DNA of 64,000 nucleotides from Siphonodentalium dalli (GCA_032622095.1 CP136066.1:64078609-64142608), one strand, 5' to 3'. Numbered from the stretch's first letter, positions 1 to 11,537 are shown. Notes: generated by a model from the letters alone, not told the origin. Numbers and translations are program-made.

Positions 1-7
1 AACTAAC

Positions 8-79
8 CTGTCATGCCCTCAGGTCCCATGGGTCCAGTTTCCCCTGAAGCACCTGTCTGACCAACCTCGCCTGTCGCTC
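8..79 (-). CDS. Collagen-type exon, eight Gly-X-Y triplets (partial gene)
   Basis: Read on the minus strand this stretch is an uninterrupted Gly-X-Y repeat (A-T-G-E-V-G-Q-T-G-A-S-G-E-T-G and on), typical of a collagen triple helix. It is bounded by an acceptor (ATGTCAG before position 79) and a donor (CAG then GTTAGT after position 8). The exon is 72 bp, a multiple of 9 as in collagen genes, and splits a Gly codon at both ends (G|GA at the start, G| at the end). It is too short to stand out as an ORF. The gene continues beyond the left edge. Its 5' side could connect in phase to the exon at 3258-3471, or to exons not recognised here. Whether it is a secreted or membrane collagen cannot be told from one exon. 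Confidence 0.7.
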
Positions 80-134
80 CTGACATGTCATACTAACATA
101 TAGTCAGACACACATTCAAGCCTTGAATTAGTGC

Positions 135-254
135 ATCTGTCGTTTGCAGAATGGGGTCCCCAGAGGGTGAATTTGGTGATGCTAGCCCGCTATGCGGGGT
201 AGCATAACTAAATTCACCCTCTGGGGACCTCATTCTGCAAATGACAGACACGCT
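135..254. repeat. Foldback hairpin, family FB-A, solo copy
   Basis: Two arms of about 45 bp, TTTGCAGAATGGGGTCCCCA and onward, face each other around a short loop (GCTAGCCCGCTATGCGGGGT). The ends read CTGTC..GACAG. The same hairpin recurs at 7190, 7606, 27315, 36047, 36326, 40074 and 40358. Confidence 0.8.
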
Positions 255-299
255 ATTTCAAGGCTTGCACGCATTTGCAGCAAAATGCTGGGATCCCAA

Positions 300-500
300 G
301 GGTTAACACACCTCAGTCAAAGTGAACTGTTCGGCAACATGCTATACAGATAAAGAAATTGAACAAATTGAGGCAGTCCAAAGGAGAGCTGCAAGGTATG
401 TCATGAACACCTTCTATAACACCAGCTCAGTAACTGACATACTACAGACACTAAATTGGCAATCACTACAAGAACACTGCCTACAAACCAGGCTAACACT
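300..500 (+). mobile_element. LINE ORF2 C-terminal fragment (1)
   Basis: An open stretch from about 322 encodes a segment with QRRAARYVMN and LNWQSLQEHCLQTRLTL, the conserved post-polymerase region of CR1/Jockey-type non-LTR retrotransposons. Upstream sequence is decayed. The fragment stops where a second LINE fragment in another frame begins at about 506, so it is a 5'- and 3'-truncated relic. Confidence 0.65.
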
Positions 501-505
501 GCATA

Positions 506-934
506 TGGAGCCCTCACCTGCTTAAACATTCAAGGGCATTAGAAAGTGTACAGAGACGCGCAACCCGCATGATTCCGTGGCTGCGGAAATATCCATATGA
601 ACACCGGCTCATTATTCTAGATCTCATGTCCCTAAAATACAGGAGACTTCGTGGCAACCTGATAGAGGTGTACAAGATAAAAATGGGACATTATAATATC
701 GACCACGATACGCTATTTCCTGCTGCGACTTATACATCAACGAGGGGACATGATCAAAAACTTATGATCGACCGCAGTAGCAGAGACATAAGAAAGTACT
801 TTTTCACCCAGAGAATCCGACCTGTGTGGAATGCTCTTCCTAGCCAAATAGTTAATGCCAAATCATTGGACCAATTTAAGGAATTAGTGGACTATCATTT
901 CACCAGTATAAAATATCAAACAGACTTCACATGA
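506..934 (+). mobile_element. LINE ORF2 C-terminal fragment (2)
   Basis: The frame opening at WSPHLLKHSRALESVQRRAT (506-565) runs to the TGA at 932-934. It contains SLKYRRLRGNLIEVYKI and RPVWNALPSQIVNAKSLDQFK, the typical C-terminal end of CR1-like LINE polyproteins. It carries its own QRRAT motif, so it is a different insertion from the fragment before it. About 80 bp of probable 3' UTR follows. There is no polymerase domain, so it is non-functional. Confidence 0.75.
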
Positions 935-950
935 ACATGTAAATCAATTG

Positions 951-1326
951 TTATTGTATAATATGTAAGCACCGGAACTAAGAGTCGGTCAGACTCGTTC
1001 CGTGAAATATATGATGATGAACAGTCTTCTATAAAATTGTATACCACCAATTATCTTTATACCCAACTGATATATTAACACACAAAACTGTCCGCACTAG
1101 ATACAACAAGAAAAATAAACTAAATTCCACACCCTCAGAGCTAATAAAGATCTTATTTTTATTCATTCTATCCTCGTACCATAGCAGAATTTAATAAAAA
1201 AAATCATAAAAACCAAAATAAATTTAAATATATTGACCACCAAAATTTAGGCGCTCAAAATCAATGTCACCATCATCTCATCCTTTGACTCAAACTAACA
1301 CCATTGAGTCCCACATTGTCTTGGAA
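951..1326. other. No gene recognised
   Basis: AT-rich sequence after the LINE tail. I see no coding exon, RNA gene or clear repeat. Confidence 0.4.
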
Positions 1327-1820
1327 TTTAAAGGTACTCAATCCGTAAAGAGGGTCCCCATCTCAACAGATTCCAACAACAACAATCCGATCATAGGGTC
1401 CTATATTACTATTTCTTTGGCTTTGGGGTAAAAAATATTTGATTCGAGTCGAGGAACCCATCAAACAAAGCTCAGAGTTATTAGATATTGATTTTTGAAA
1501 TTTGTTAATCGCTCGAGATGAGTACTAATACTAGTAACTGCCGTCAATTTGGTAACCTGCTCAAGATTTTACGCTAAAACTCTATTCAAACAGACAAGGA
1601 TGGATAACTCTATAATCAAGTGGTAATAATAACGAAATTTTGACTGTCTTCTGGGCCAGAAAGAATTCCCGATAATGAAAAATAATAGATTTCTAAAATC
1701 GATATCTAACAAATCTGAGCTTTGATGGGTGACTTCCTCGACTCGAATAAAATATTTTTGACCCCCGAAGCCATTGAAATAGTAATTGAGAGGAGTTTTA
1801 TCGGATTGAGTACCTTTAAA
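1327..1820. mobile_element. MITE with ~170-bp terminal inverted repeats (family TIR-170)
   Basis: Begins TTTAAAGGTACTCAATCCG and ends with its complement. Both arms carry ATTACTATTTC, a GGGGTAAAAAATATTTGATTC-like stretch, a GAGTCGAGGAACCCATCAAA-like stretch and TTAGATAT-GATTTT. There is no ORF inside. Related copies lie at 15055-15374, 50621-50990 and, as one arm, 55913-55980. The outermost TTTAAA could hold a TTAA duplication. Confidence 0.7.
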
Positions 1821-2001
1821 CTGTCCTCCAGGCGGCTCCTAATTGTCAATAAATGACAGCGAGCTGTCATATATGAAGAAGAAGAAAATTAAGGAACAGA
1901 CAATAACTAAGAAATATATTCCCCACATTATTTTTCGACTTCAAAGGTTCCCTGTCAAAACTTCAAAAAGTTCCAAGGTTTTGCACCGGTACTCGTAGAA
2001 T

Positions 2002-2052
2002 ATGATCTCTATGGGATTTAGACAGAATAGAGATTCATGGCATGATCTATAG
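2002..2052. repeat. Short palindromic repeat, degenerate copy
   Basis: GATCTCTATGGGATTTAGACAG and AGAGATTCATGGCATGATCT are degenerate arms of the palindrome seen better at 4012-4077. Confidence 0.45.
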
Positions 2053-2144
2053 ATATACCGGTACTCATGACAGTGTAACAAACATCCATGACCTTCGTTT
2101 GTGAGTGTTATTTGTCAATCAGTTTTGGTGTCTGAACGAATACA

Positions 2145-2890
2145 GGAGAAGTCGGCCCCGCGCGAAGTCGGCCCCATACGAAGACGGCCCCGCGTGAAGT
2201 CGGCCCCATTTTATAATAGGACTATTGTTTAAAATCATTATTTATATTATGAATATGAAATATGATACTGATAATAATGTTAATGACAATATAACAATAA
2301 CAAATACAATTAATAATTAACAAATTCAAACAATGTCGTCGTTGTCGGTGATGGGTGCTTAGTCGAAAATCTAGGGGATACTAAAGATATCCCTTCAATG
2401 TATAGTAAATTTTGGACTAATGAAATCTCGGCTATCTTTCGTAGCAGCTGACTTGTCGTTAAATCTCGGTCTCTGTACAAAATCCAAAGGTTAAAAATTT
2501 GCCCCTTTCCATAAGAAACACAGCTATTGAACTACTGGCAACTGGAATGAGGGTCGAGTTGATCGAGTCGATTAGCAATGGCTTGTTTGCACACTCTGTG
2601 GACTCCTGTCGTTCTCTGACAAGAGATTTCAGTAAACGCAGTCAACAGGCAATTGTGTTGAATTGAGGAATGTATGAAAATCGGATAGCTGGGCTTCCTT
2701 CACTTTAGCCTACACAAACACGACACTAAATCAACCAAATTAAGTTGGGGACCTCATAATTAGCCTAAATAAACACTACATCAATAAGCCGATTTAATCC
2801 CTTCTAATTAATGGGGCCGACTTCTCTGGGGCTGTCTTCGCATGGGGCCGTCTTCATATGAGGCCGACTTCGCGCGGGGCCGACTTCTCC
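2145..2890. mobile_element. Element with G+C-rich 16-bp iterated ends (GC1)
   Basis: The left end is four units of a 16-bp repeat with core GAAGTCGGCCCC. The right end is five such units inverted. Even the variable 4-bp spacers (GCGC, ATAC/ATAT) match in order, so the outer ~45 bp form a terminal inverted repeat. The ~620-bp interior is very AT-rich with no ORF. Weak similarity between the arms may extend outward over TGGTGT..GAACG, so the exact boundary and target duplication are unresolved. The architecture matches the elements at 4185-5224 and 6040-6540. Confidence 0.7.
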
Positions 2891-3257
2891 AGATACCGTC
2901 TGAACACCATGTGCTGCTAGCCTGCTATAAATAAGAGGGACAGATATCGATGTCCTGTTAAATATATGCATGGCCATGGTATATTACGCTGCAAGGGAGA
3001 TAATAGGAACCACCCAAGTTTCATTTGGAACTCCGTGGGTTTGCACATTTGATGGTTAACTGGTAACCATTCAGATGAAAATAAACATCATATAAACAAG
3101 AGTTCACAACCTGTCACAGTGTGTAGTGTGTACCCTTCAGCTTTAGAAAATTTCAGGATTTCCCGCAGGCAACAGATCTGTAAAATTGTAAATTTACATT
3201 TGTTGTGCCGCGAGCGATTCACTGACACCATTGCTTGGACTAAATTTTAATTCTCAC

Positions 3258-3471
3258 CATTCGTTGTTACATTGTGTTCTATGTTGGTGTATATCTTTCT
3301 TTTTATCAGATTTGAGTCAATAAAGAATTGAACAGCGTTGCCAAACCCCATCAGTGCAACAAAACACAGCCAAATTTTTAGCCATCTTTCGAAATCGATC
3401 CACTTAGACTTTTCGTTTACGGTTGTCTCTTTTTTAATTCGACGTGAACTCTGATCGAACATCGATTCCAT
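3258..3471 (-). CDS. ERG28: First exon of an ERG28-like membrane protein (partial)
   Basis: ATG at 3471 opens 71 codons, then the donor G|GTGAGA (exon ends at 3258, phase 1). Residues about 27-60 read as W-L-x-x-x-V-x-x-x-x-x-x-G-N-x-x-Q-x-F-x-D followed by K-x-Y-T. This ungapped spacing matches the N-terminal membrane segment of ERG28, the ER scaffold of sterol C4-demethylation, and the following Asn-Gly precedes the family's conserved second block. The basic, hydrophilic N-terminus is longer than usual. I could not find the remaining ERG28 exons in the 3.2 kb downstream. Alternative: since exon 8-79 is in compatible phase on the same strand, this could be the cytoplasmic and transmembrane part of a type II membrane collagen. 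Confidence 0.5.
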
Positions 3472-4011
3472 GTAAAAAATTAGGTTTATCAGATTTCGAA
3501 GTAAACAAATCAGAGTGGAGGATAAAAATTACTTTCGATTTCTTTTACCTGAAGTGAAAACTTCTGTCGTAAAATGATATATTTTCCCCTTGATTGTACA
3601 TTTTTGAAGTATATTAAGATATAAATTTGATTTCTTTGAGATGATATACTATTGGAAACACTAGTATCTACTTCATATACTTGTGTCAAAGTAGAACATG
3701 TGATTGAAACATGTCCCCATTTTGTTGAAATCGAAACCGGAAGTTTATATCTTTTTTTCGGTAACAACTGTGTAAACAACTTTTATTCGCGATTTGCAGG
3801 CTGGTATTTTAAAAACACATAAAATTTGAGTTAAAAGTAAGATGAGACTTTCCGATATAGTCACCATTGTTGTGATTTCATTATTCATTACAACTGTCCG
3901 AAAAATTATTTGCTTTGGGTCGAAAAATATGGGTTTTGGAAGGCAAATAAAAGGTGTTGTTTGAGCCTTTGTCTTAATCATTAATGCCTAGTCGAAAATC
4001 TTAATCTATCT
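3472..4011. other. Possible upstream region of the minus-strand gene
   Basis: This lies immediately 5' of the exon at 3258-3471 and may hold its promoter and 5' UTR. I see no TATA box I would trust. A minus-strand open frame of 78 codons at 3745-3981 has no recognisable domain. Confidence 0.3.
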
Positions 4012-4077
4012 TAGATCATGCCATGGATCTCTACTTTACGGGCGTCAGCTTTGAGTAGAGATTCATGGCATGATCTA
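4012..4077. repeat. Short palindrome
   Basis: Arms AGATCATGCCATGGATCTCT (4012-4031 and on) and the inverted copy ending at 4077 (GAGATTCATGGCATGATCT) flank a 15-bp loop. A degenerate relative is at 2002-2052. Confidence 0.65.
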
Positions 4078-4184
4078 AATCTATCTATCTACTTGGTACT
4101 CCATCGCCCTCAATGTGCTGAGGATTATGTGGAGGTCCAGGTGCTACCACGGCCGAGTAACTTTACTAACCCTGTGGTGACTCC

Positions 4185-5224
4185 GGAAACGGGCCCACTC
4201 GCCCCAGGGCCAGCTCGCCCCAGTCGACATGGGCCAGCTCGCCCCGAGCCAGCTCGCCCCGGGCCAGCTCGCCCCAAGGGATAATGTCTTATTTAAGTTG
4301 TCGTTTTGCTTGCTTTCTCTCTCTCTCTTTCCTCTCTCTCTCTCTCTAAGCCAAAGGGTTGTCGAGAGATAGATTGGATAGTTGGGTAGCAGTGATAATT
4401 ATTTATTGATTACGTGAATGAATATGTAAAAATACGACGACTAATATAACGGAATATGAATGAATGGATGATGAATTATTCTCCACAATCAGTTGGCCGC
4501 CGCTCCTCTCGATGCTTTGCTCTTAAGATATAATCTAGCACATTTCTTCAGGACTTATATAGGTCTTCGGACCTGTTGTCTGGCTCTTTGCATATTTTAT
4601 TTGCAATAAACCTATTTATACAAAAAAAATCCTTCCCCTGAGTGGCCGGAAGCAAAACTTTTCAAAAAAAGAATTTGAATGATGTCAGATAAATATTGCA
4701 CTGCTTATATACGGTATGTGGTCGGCATATGAAAGTGATTATCTATCACACTGAAGCCATCTCACCCTCTGAAGTGTGAGGTGTGATTAGTCGACTGGTT
4801 ACTGTGTAAACAACCTGCTTCTATTGTTTTGATAGGATATGAATGGGGACAATAACGGCTTCTAAGGGTTTCTCAAACTCCAGAGATAGTGAGATGAACT
4901 CAGAGAATAAGAGAAACTTTAATATCCAGATTGTGAAAACAGTTCATTATTGTTATTTATGAATTCGCCAGTTCGTCGTTCAAACCAACTAGTGTGATAT
5001 ACTGCATGGCTATTATCTTTGCTAACAAACGTGCCTAAAGTAATCTAAATGTCAAAATTGATGGACATAACTCTGAAATATATCATAATCTGAACTTAAG
5101 AAATTATAATATACAACTTTAATACAAATGTAATACCCGGGCCAGCTCGCCCCTGAAAGGTGGGCCAGCTCGCCCCAAAAACGGCCTGGGGCGAGCTGGC
5201 CCTGGGGCGAGTGGGCCCGGATCC
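4185..5224. mobile_element. Element with iterated CCAGCTCGCCCC ends and 9-bp target duplication (GC2)
   Basis: The left end starts GGAAACGGGCCCACTCGCCC and continues with four more units of about 15-16 bp with core GGGCCAGCTCGCCCC. The right end mirrors this (complement of GGATCCGGGCCCACTCGCCC), with two inner units in reversed orientation. GGTGACTCC lies immediately outside both ends (4176-4184 and 5225-5233), a perfect 9-bp target site duplication. A 9-bp duplication with G-initial ends fits Mutator-like elements, but no transposase is present and the ends match no family I recognise. Confidence 0.75.
4313..4347. repeat. (CT)n microsatellite
   Basis: A run of CT dinucleotides with one TTTCC interruption, inside the GC2 element. 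Confidence 0.85.
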
Positions 5225-5233
5225 GGTGACTCC

Positions 5234-6039
5234 AGTAGCATTCTTTAACGTGCACACACCGAGGCGTGTACACAGGTCAGCCATTAATGTCCGCGCCCGA
5301 TCGGACATCGTTCTGCACCCAATCCCATGACAACATACCTGGACAAGTGTTGTAATGGGGCGAAGTCGGCATTTTTGCATTCAGATCTTTATTCTGTGAT
5401 CTCGAATGAGACGTTTCAGCCTGACAAACTTGGTATCTGACCGAGTTCTGATTTTTGTCAGAATACCCTGACCAGGTTGCGATCCCTGGTCCGATAGCAC
5501 GAGAGACCAGTACGCTACCGGTACCTCTCGGCCACCGACTTCCACAATCTATCAGTAGGCCTATCATTCTATCATCTATGGGACAAAGATATACATTCAA
5601 TGTTATGTATAATCAATTTTGGACTAGCCTTTGTCATAATCAAATGTCAACTTAAAGTTGTGTCACTTTCACAACAGTTACTGGACATAAAGTCCCAAAA
5701 TAAGGTTTTAATCAAATTTATAAATTGGTACCATTACCGTTTCTTTGTAGTTTCCCTCATTGACTTGTCGAGGCACCACTGTACATGTAGGTCCGGCGTA
5801 GTGTTCCACTATGAATATCCAATATTTTCAGAATATATGTACACTATATATTTCTTTGACCTGTACAGAAAACTAGATTGTTTTGTGAACAGTTATCGTC
5901 AGTCCGGAGTACAACAAATGAGTATATAATATAACCTGTTTGGTCTATCATATCTCATTTGATCTATAGAGCATGTAAACAAACCATTAAATTTTTGGTT
6001 TCGATGAGTTGCGGATGCACATGCGATATTAGGGGAAAC
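5234..6039. other. No gene recognised
   Basis: Several 66-109-codon frames are open here but show no domain, codon bias or splice context. I call nothing. Confidence 0.35.
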
Positions 6040-6540
6040 ACAGGACGACTCGGGCCAGAGACAACTCGCCTGACGGTGATTTCAGGGCGAGTTGTCTTCC
6101 GCGTCCTATCTCAGAGGGATCACCAAAGACTTATCTTTGATGAGACAGCATCAGTGTTTTTCTCCAAAATGTTGTATAAACACAAACTGTCTGCTAATTA
6201 TAGTGTTTTTGTGACAAAATATTATATAAACACAATTAGTCTTACAGTGTTTTTATGGCAAAATACTATATAAACTAAATTAATTGTCTTCTTATATTGT
6301 GAGTGTTGATAGAACTATCTTATTAAACCCCTTTAATTGTGCACAGCGTCAACAATTACCCCCCAAATTAAATTACATGTAGCACTGTTATTATGCCAAT
6401 CACTCTAATCTGATGAAACTAATTACGTTTCACACCTGAGACAGTTGCCCCAGAAATATGATGACCGGGGCAAGTTATCCTCGTCCCGTGTCGTCTCAAG
6501 AATTCCGGGCTGGAGTTGTCTCCGGCCCGAGTTATCATAG
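6040..6540. mobile_element. Element with iterated GGCGAGTTGTC ends (GC3)
   Basis: GACTCGGGCCAGAGACAACTC at 6047-6067 is mirrored by the complement of GATAACTCGGGCCGGAGACA at 6513-6536. Further inward units (CAGGGCGAGTTGTC, CAGTTGCCCC, GGGGCAAGTTATC) are spaced irregularly. The interior has about three copies of a ~55-bp tandem repeat (6152-6275, with TATAAACACAA). No ORF or clear target duplication was found. The design parallels GC1 and GC2. Confidence 0.55.
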
Positions 6541-7184
6541 ATCCGAAATTAGATGTCGTCAGAATGAGAAAAGAGAAAATCTCATGTTCCCACAACTATT
6601 TGCAATCGATAGGTATCTTTAGGTATCTTTCATCACATTCCCTATTCTGGCATTTAAAAACCTATATAGACTTCTAAGTTCCATCATACCAGATATTCCT
6701 TGTACGAAACATGTATGTGCACTTTTTGCCTTTCTGATGACACCTAATTTTGCATGAGCAAGTTATCGAAACCCAAAATGTTGTGGTTTGTTTTTTCTTT
6801 TTTTATGGCTCAAACTAGATATCAAAGAACAAACAGGTGTCAATACACAACCCCAGAATACTTACTAATTTGCATGGGTACCATATTGGCTTAGTATTGG
6901 CTTAACTAAATATATGCAAATTAGCCAACAATGTACATAATTTTGTTAAATAGCTGAGTTACTGCATTGTGTGGTGTTGTGTGCATGGAGATATTCTTGT
7001 ATAATAACATCAGGCGGGCGACAAAAACAATGTCTCCCTGCTCAGCAGGCGACAGTGTGATTTGTAGCACGGCACGTGATAGGGCCAATCAGAGGGAGTA
7101 AAATAGGGAGGAGGGTAACAATGTCATTTTTTGTCAATTCACATTAACTGTACAGCAAATCACTGAGACTGGAAATAGTGTGTC
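6541..7184. other. No gene recognised
   Basis: AT-rich intergenic sequence without an exon or repeat I can define. Confidence 0.35.
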
Positions 7185-7705
7185 TAACTTTTGCAGAATG
7201 AGGCCCACAGAGGGTGAATTCACAGTGGGCTAGCATTACCAAATTCACCCTCTGGGGACCTCATTCTGCTTTGGCCTCATCTTCTGGGAAGTATCTATTG
7301 TATCAAATTAACATTGTTCTTAGATATTTTTTCACTTCTGTTCAGTTTCTATATCCGCTAATTTACAGAGGATAAAATGCATAATCGAGGTGAACATCAA
7401 CAACTTCAACGTAGGAACTTCAATCTGATGTAGATGTTTAATTGTACAATAAATAAGAATTTATAACAGAGCAGTAATACATGAATTAATAATATTGTAC
7501 AGGAGCAGCATGACCTATTGTCCGTCTTTCTGCTGCCCCTGAATAAATTATACAATAATCTGATTCAAGGTCTCCCATAGCAATTGAGGCCTAGGCAAAA
7601 TAAGGTTTGCAGAGGGTGAACTTTGGTGACACTAGCTCGTCGTGCGGGATAGTGTCACTACATTCACCATCAGGGACCTCAGTCTGCAAATGTCAGACAC
7701 ACTAT
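7185..7705. mobile_element. FB-A paired-hairpin element
   Basis: Two FB-A hairpins (7190-7268 and 7606-7690) flank a spacer carrying GCCTCATCTTCTGGGAAGTA, a TATCAAATTAACA block and ATGCATAATCGAGGTG. The same hairpin-spacer-hairpin order recurs at 27310-28005, 36045-36440 and 40060-40460. The unit is therefore the paired structure, not the single hairpin. Confidence 0.7.
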
Positions 7706-8119
7706 ATCCACTGTCTGGGTATGACTAGTTTGTAATACATTTTGCAACTATCCAATAAAAAGCGTTTTGTTTTAATTTTTCTGGTACTGGTATGGTGAAA
7801 CATAAAGTGTGCTCAGTCCCATCACGGAACCAGTTTGGTCTGTGGCATATGTTTACTCCTATATAATGTGTTACTGTTAGCTACAAGCAGATTATAAACT
7901 ATATGCCTGGTGAGTACTAGTACATGTTCCTAAGATTACTTTATTTGCATATTTTGCAGTGCATTCACTATTTTGACAGTTTATTACCATTAAGTAGTTT
8001 GATTGAATTGAGAGAAAAACAAGTTATGCTGGAGGTGACTATTTCAATTGATATATTATATATAATTTACAAACATATTAGGGTTTAATAGATTTGAACA
8101 TTATTGTGTCTTTAATGAT

Positions 8120-11085
8120 TGAGGTCAAGGACACGGTCGCACGCGAAATTGGACCTGCCCATATTGTTCCCTGGATCAAAGTAGGCCTACATACCAAATT
8201 CGCGTTGGATCGGTCGAGCAGTTTTTGAGTCTATAACACACATACATACATACATACATATATACAGACAGAAGTTCCAAAATATATAATAGACTAGCAG
8301 GTTAGCCCGCCACCGGCGGCTTGTCCGAAACATGACATTTTTTTTAGCTCCACGCGTTACAATTAGAAAAATTTGTACCCGGTAGCTCCACCAGTTTCCG
8401 AGATCTGGTCTGCGCATGCGCGAAGCTGGCGTCGCACGGGCTCGGCGACCCGATAAAATTTGTACCCGGCGCAAGATACATTCACATGCCAAATTTCAAG
8501 TCGATAGCTCCACCCGTTTCCGAGATCTCGTCTGCGCATGTGCTGCACGGGCGTCGCACGGGCTCGCCAATGACCACCGCCTGGTCAAACTACACACACG
8601 TACCAAGTTTCGTCCCGATCGGTCGAGAATCGTAGATTTGTATGAAGTACCCACACACACACACAAACATAAATATATAAGAGAGATATGTAAATTAGAT
8701 AGATTGTATCAAAATATATAGGAGAGATATGTAAATGATCTACACACCATTACTGGTGTTTGTCAAAGTTTAGTGGGGTATATCAATACTCATTCACGAT
8801 CATATCATTGAGGTCCGGAGGGTGTGGGCTATCTCTCGAATACACGGAGTTCTCAAAATATATAGTATAGAAGACTAGCCGATGAGCCCGACGTTGTCCG
8901 GGCTATTCAAAAACCAAATTTCAAGTCCGAGATCTGGTCTGCGCATGCGCAAAGCTGGCGTCGCACGGGCTCGGCGACCTGATAAAATTCGTATCCGGGG
9001 CAAGATACATTCACATAGCTAATTTCAAGTCGCTAGCTCCACCCGTTTCCGAGATCTGGTCTGCGCATGCGCGAAGCTGGCGTCGCACGGGCTCGGCGAC
9101 CCGATAAAATTTGTATCCGGGGCAAGATACATTCACATACCAAATTTCAAGTTGATAGCTCCACCCGTTTCCGAGATCTCGTCTGCAGTATTGTTCCCGT
9201 ATATCTCTCTGCAGATGCTAATAACGTTGAATGGTAAACAAACGCTCTTTATAGCGATGCGTCAAAAACAAACGCTCATTAAATTATCACTTGATTAACC
9301 ACCGCAGTGCCTTTTTTTGTGACTGAGAGTGGAGAACGGGTGGTCTGAGCTTCTCCAAAACGCGACGCCGACTGTGTCCGTGGGATTTTACCTTTGGATA
9401 GGAAGTTTGGTCTCGATCGGTCAACCCGTTTTCGATTCTATAAAGGACAGACAGACAGAGGTCTTCAAAATATATATGAGACTAGCAGGTTAGCCCGCCA
9501 CTGGCGGCATTCGTCCCATGGCTTTGTTTCAGAAACATGACATTTTAGTAATTATTTATTTTTTATTTATTTTTGTTTTTTATTTTTTTATTTGAATTTA
9601 ATGTTTTTTAAATTTAATTTTTTGTTTCTGGCGGAAAAATTTACCCGTAGAAATCGCCCCTTCCTAGGAACGACAGACAACGCATTCTTTGTTTCGTGAA
9701 ATCTCTCTACGATAACATTGCATTGAATTGAAATTAAATTTTAAATTGTTTTAATTAAATTTTTTGTTTCTGGCGGAAAAATTTACCCGTAGAAATCCCC
9801 CCTTCCTAGGAACGACAGACAACGCATTCTTTGTTTCGTGAAATCTCTCTACGATAACATTGCATTGAATTTAAAACAAACGCTTCCCGTCGGGAAATCT
9901 GTCTTCGGGTCGTTGTTGGCATCACGGCTCCCCGAAAACTCTCACATTGCCGAACACGTGTATTTAGTAATATCGTTGTTGTTGATATTTACGGCTTGGG
10001 GGCTATTTTCTTATTTAGCAAGTTTGAGCTCAATCGGTTAGAGTCTATAAAGGACACACTCATATATATGACACTTCCCGTAGGTAGCAAGTTTGAGCTC
10101 AATCGGCATTCCCTGGAATTTCCCGTAGATTGGCAGATTCCAGTAGCTTTATAACGGTATATCTGGGGAGAAATCTGATGCTATATTCGTGATTATCTGG
10201 GATGATTTCGGTATATACCAAAGGTATATACTGTAAAATCAAAGCGCGCCATCCGTGCTCGCAGGGAATAAATTTCGAGCGATAACGTTTGCGTTCCCGT
10301 ATAACTCTGCAGATGCGAATAACGTTGAATGGGAAACAGACGCTCTTTATAGAGATGCGTCAAAAACAAACGCTCATTAAATAATCACTTGATTAACCCC
10401 CGCCGTGCCTTTGCGGTGATTTGAGATTGGAGAACGGGTGCTCTGAGCTTCTCTAAACCGCTACCACGGTCGTGTCGGTGCGATTTGACACTTACATAGG
10501 AAGTTTGATCTCAATCTGTACACGCGTTTTGGATTCTATGAAGTACACACACACACACACATATACGAAGTCTCAAAATATATAGTATAGATAGACTAGC
10601 CGATGAGCCCGACGTTGTCCGGGCTATTCAAAAACCAAATTTCAAGTCGATAGCTCTACCCGTTTCCGAGATCTGGTCTGCGCATGCGCGAAGCTGGCGT
10701 CGCACGGGCTCGGCGACCCGATAAAATTCGTATCCGGGGCAAGATACATTCACATACCAAATGTCAAGTCGATAGCTCCACCCGTTTCCGAGATCTCGTC
10801 TGCGCATGCGCGAAGCTGGCGTCGCACGGGCTTGGCGACCCGATAAAATTTGTATCCGGGGCAAGATACATTCACATAGCAAATTTCAAGTCGATAGCTC
10901 CACCCGTTTCCGAGATCTCATCTGCGCATGCGCTGCACGGGCGCCGCACGACAAGGTCGACCGCCTGGTTAAACTACACACACGTACCACGTTTCGTCCC
11001 GATCGGTCGAGAATCGTAGATTTGTATAAATGACAGACAGACAAACAGACAGACAGAGGTCTTCAAAATATATATGAGATTAAAT
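8120..11085. repeat. Cluster of non-autonomous repeats with ~122-bp internal units
   Basis: At least four head-to-tail elements. Each starts near GACTAGC(A/C)GGTTAGCCCG or GACTAGCCGATGAGCCCGAC and ends in ACAGACAGACAG or a (CA)n tract plus TTCAAAATATATA. Inside are direct repeats of about 122 bp containing GAGATCTGGTCTGCGCATGC, GCACGGGCTCGGCGACCCG and CAAGATACATTCACATA (at 8395, 8520, 8928, 9050, 9172, 10665, 10788, 10911). Between them, 9480-10450 holds a related unit with a ~120-bp duplication (9610-9720 and 9750-9865). Open frames across these units are products of the repeat. Confidence 0.7.
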
Positions 11086-11183
11086 TGTGATTTCAGAGAT
11101 CGAGGACCAATTTTGGAATAAACAACACTAGCGATGGGGTAGGTACATGGTGATGCATTCAGGAACTATTTTCCACGGCAAAT

Positions 11184-11537
11184 ATGCCATCAAGACTAAG
11201 GCCTGAGTTGGCACAATTTGGGACTCTTGTTCGTGTTCCTGAAAGTGACTCGCCAGAATCTGAACGAGAGACGATTTTAAATCCTCTGAGATCAGCAAAT
11301 AAGGTCCATCCAACTGTGAGGCGTCTAAGCATTCCCAGAATGCCTCTTCCAATAATCGCAACTCACGATGATGATCTCGAGATGAGGGAAGAGAATGGTG
11401 TTCTCTTTTGGGTTAATAAAAGTGGCTTCCCGATCGAACATCGAACATGGGAGCGATTGTGGGATCACGTTGCTAAGAAACACCCAGATGGATACAGTAT
11501 GGTAAAAAAGATTAGAGGTAGCAAGTCAATTCCAGAG
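11184..11537 (+). CDS. VASH: Vasohibin exon 1
   Basis: 118 codons from ATG to the donor GAG|GTGAGG, phase 0. It encodes the variable N-terminus, then the conserved core start (VLFWVNKSGFPIEHRTWERL, residues about 79-98) and HPDGYSMVKKIRG. A 5' UTR exon upstream cannot be excluded (a CAG precedes at about 11160). Confidence 0.9.

Noticed and set aside
10590-10630. CCGATGAGCCCGACGTTGTC resembling a hammerhead ribozyme core
   Set aside because: The CUGAUGA core has a mismatch and the expected GAAA is not present at the right place in this copy; other copies match differently. Not supportable without a structure search.
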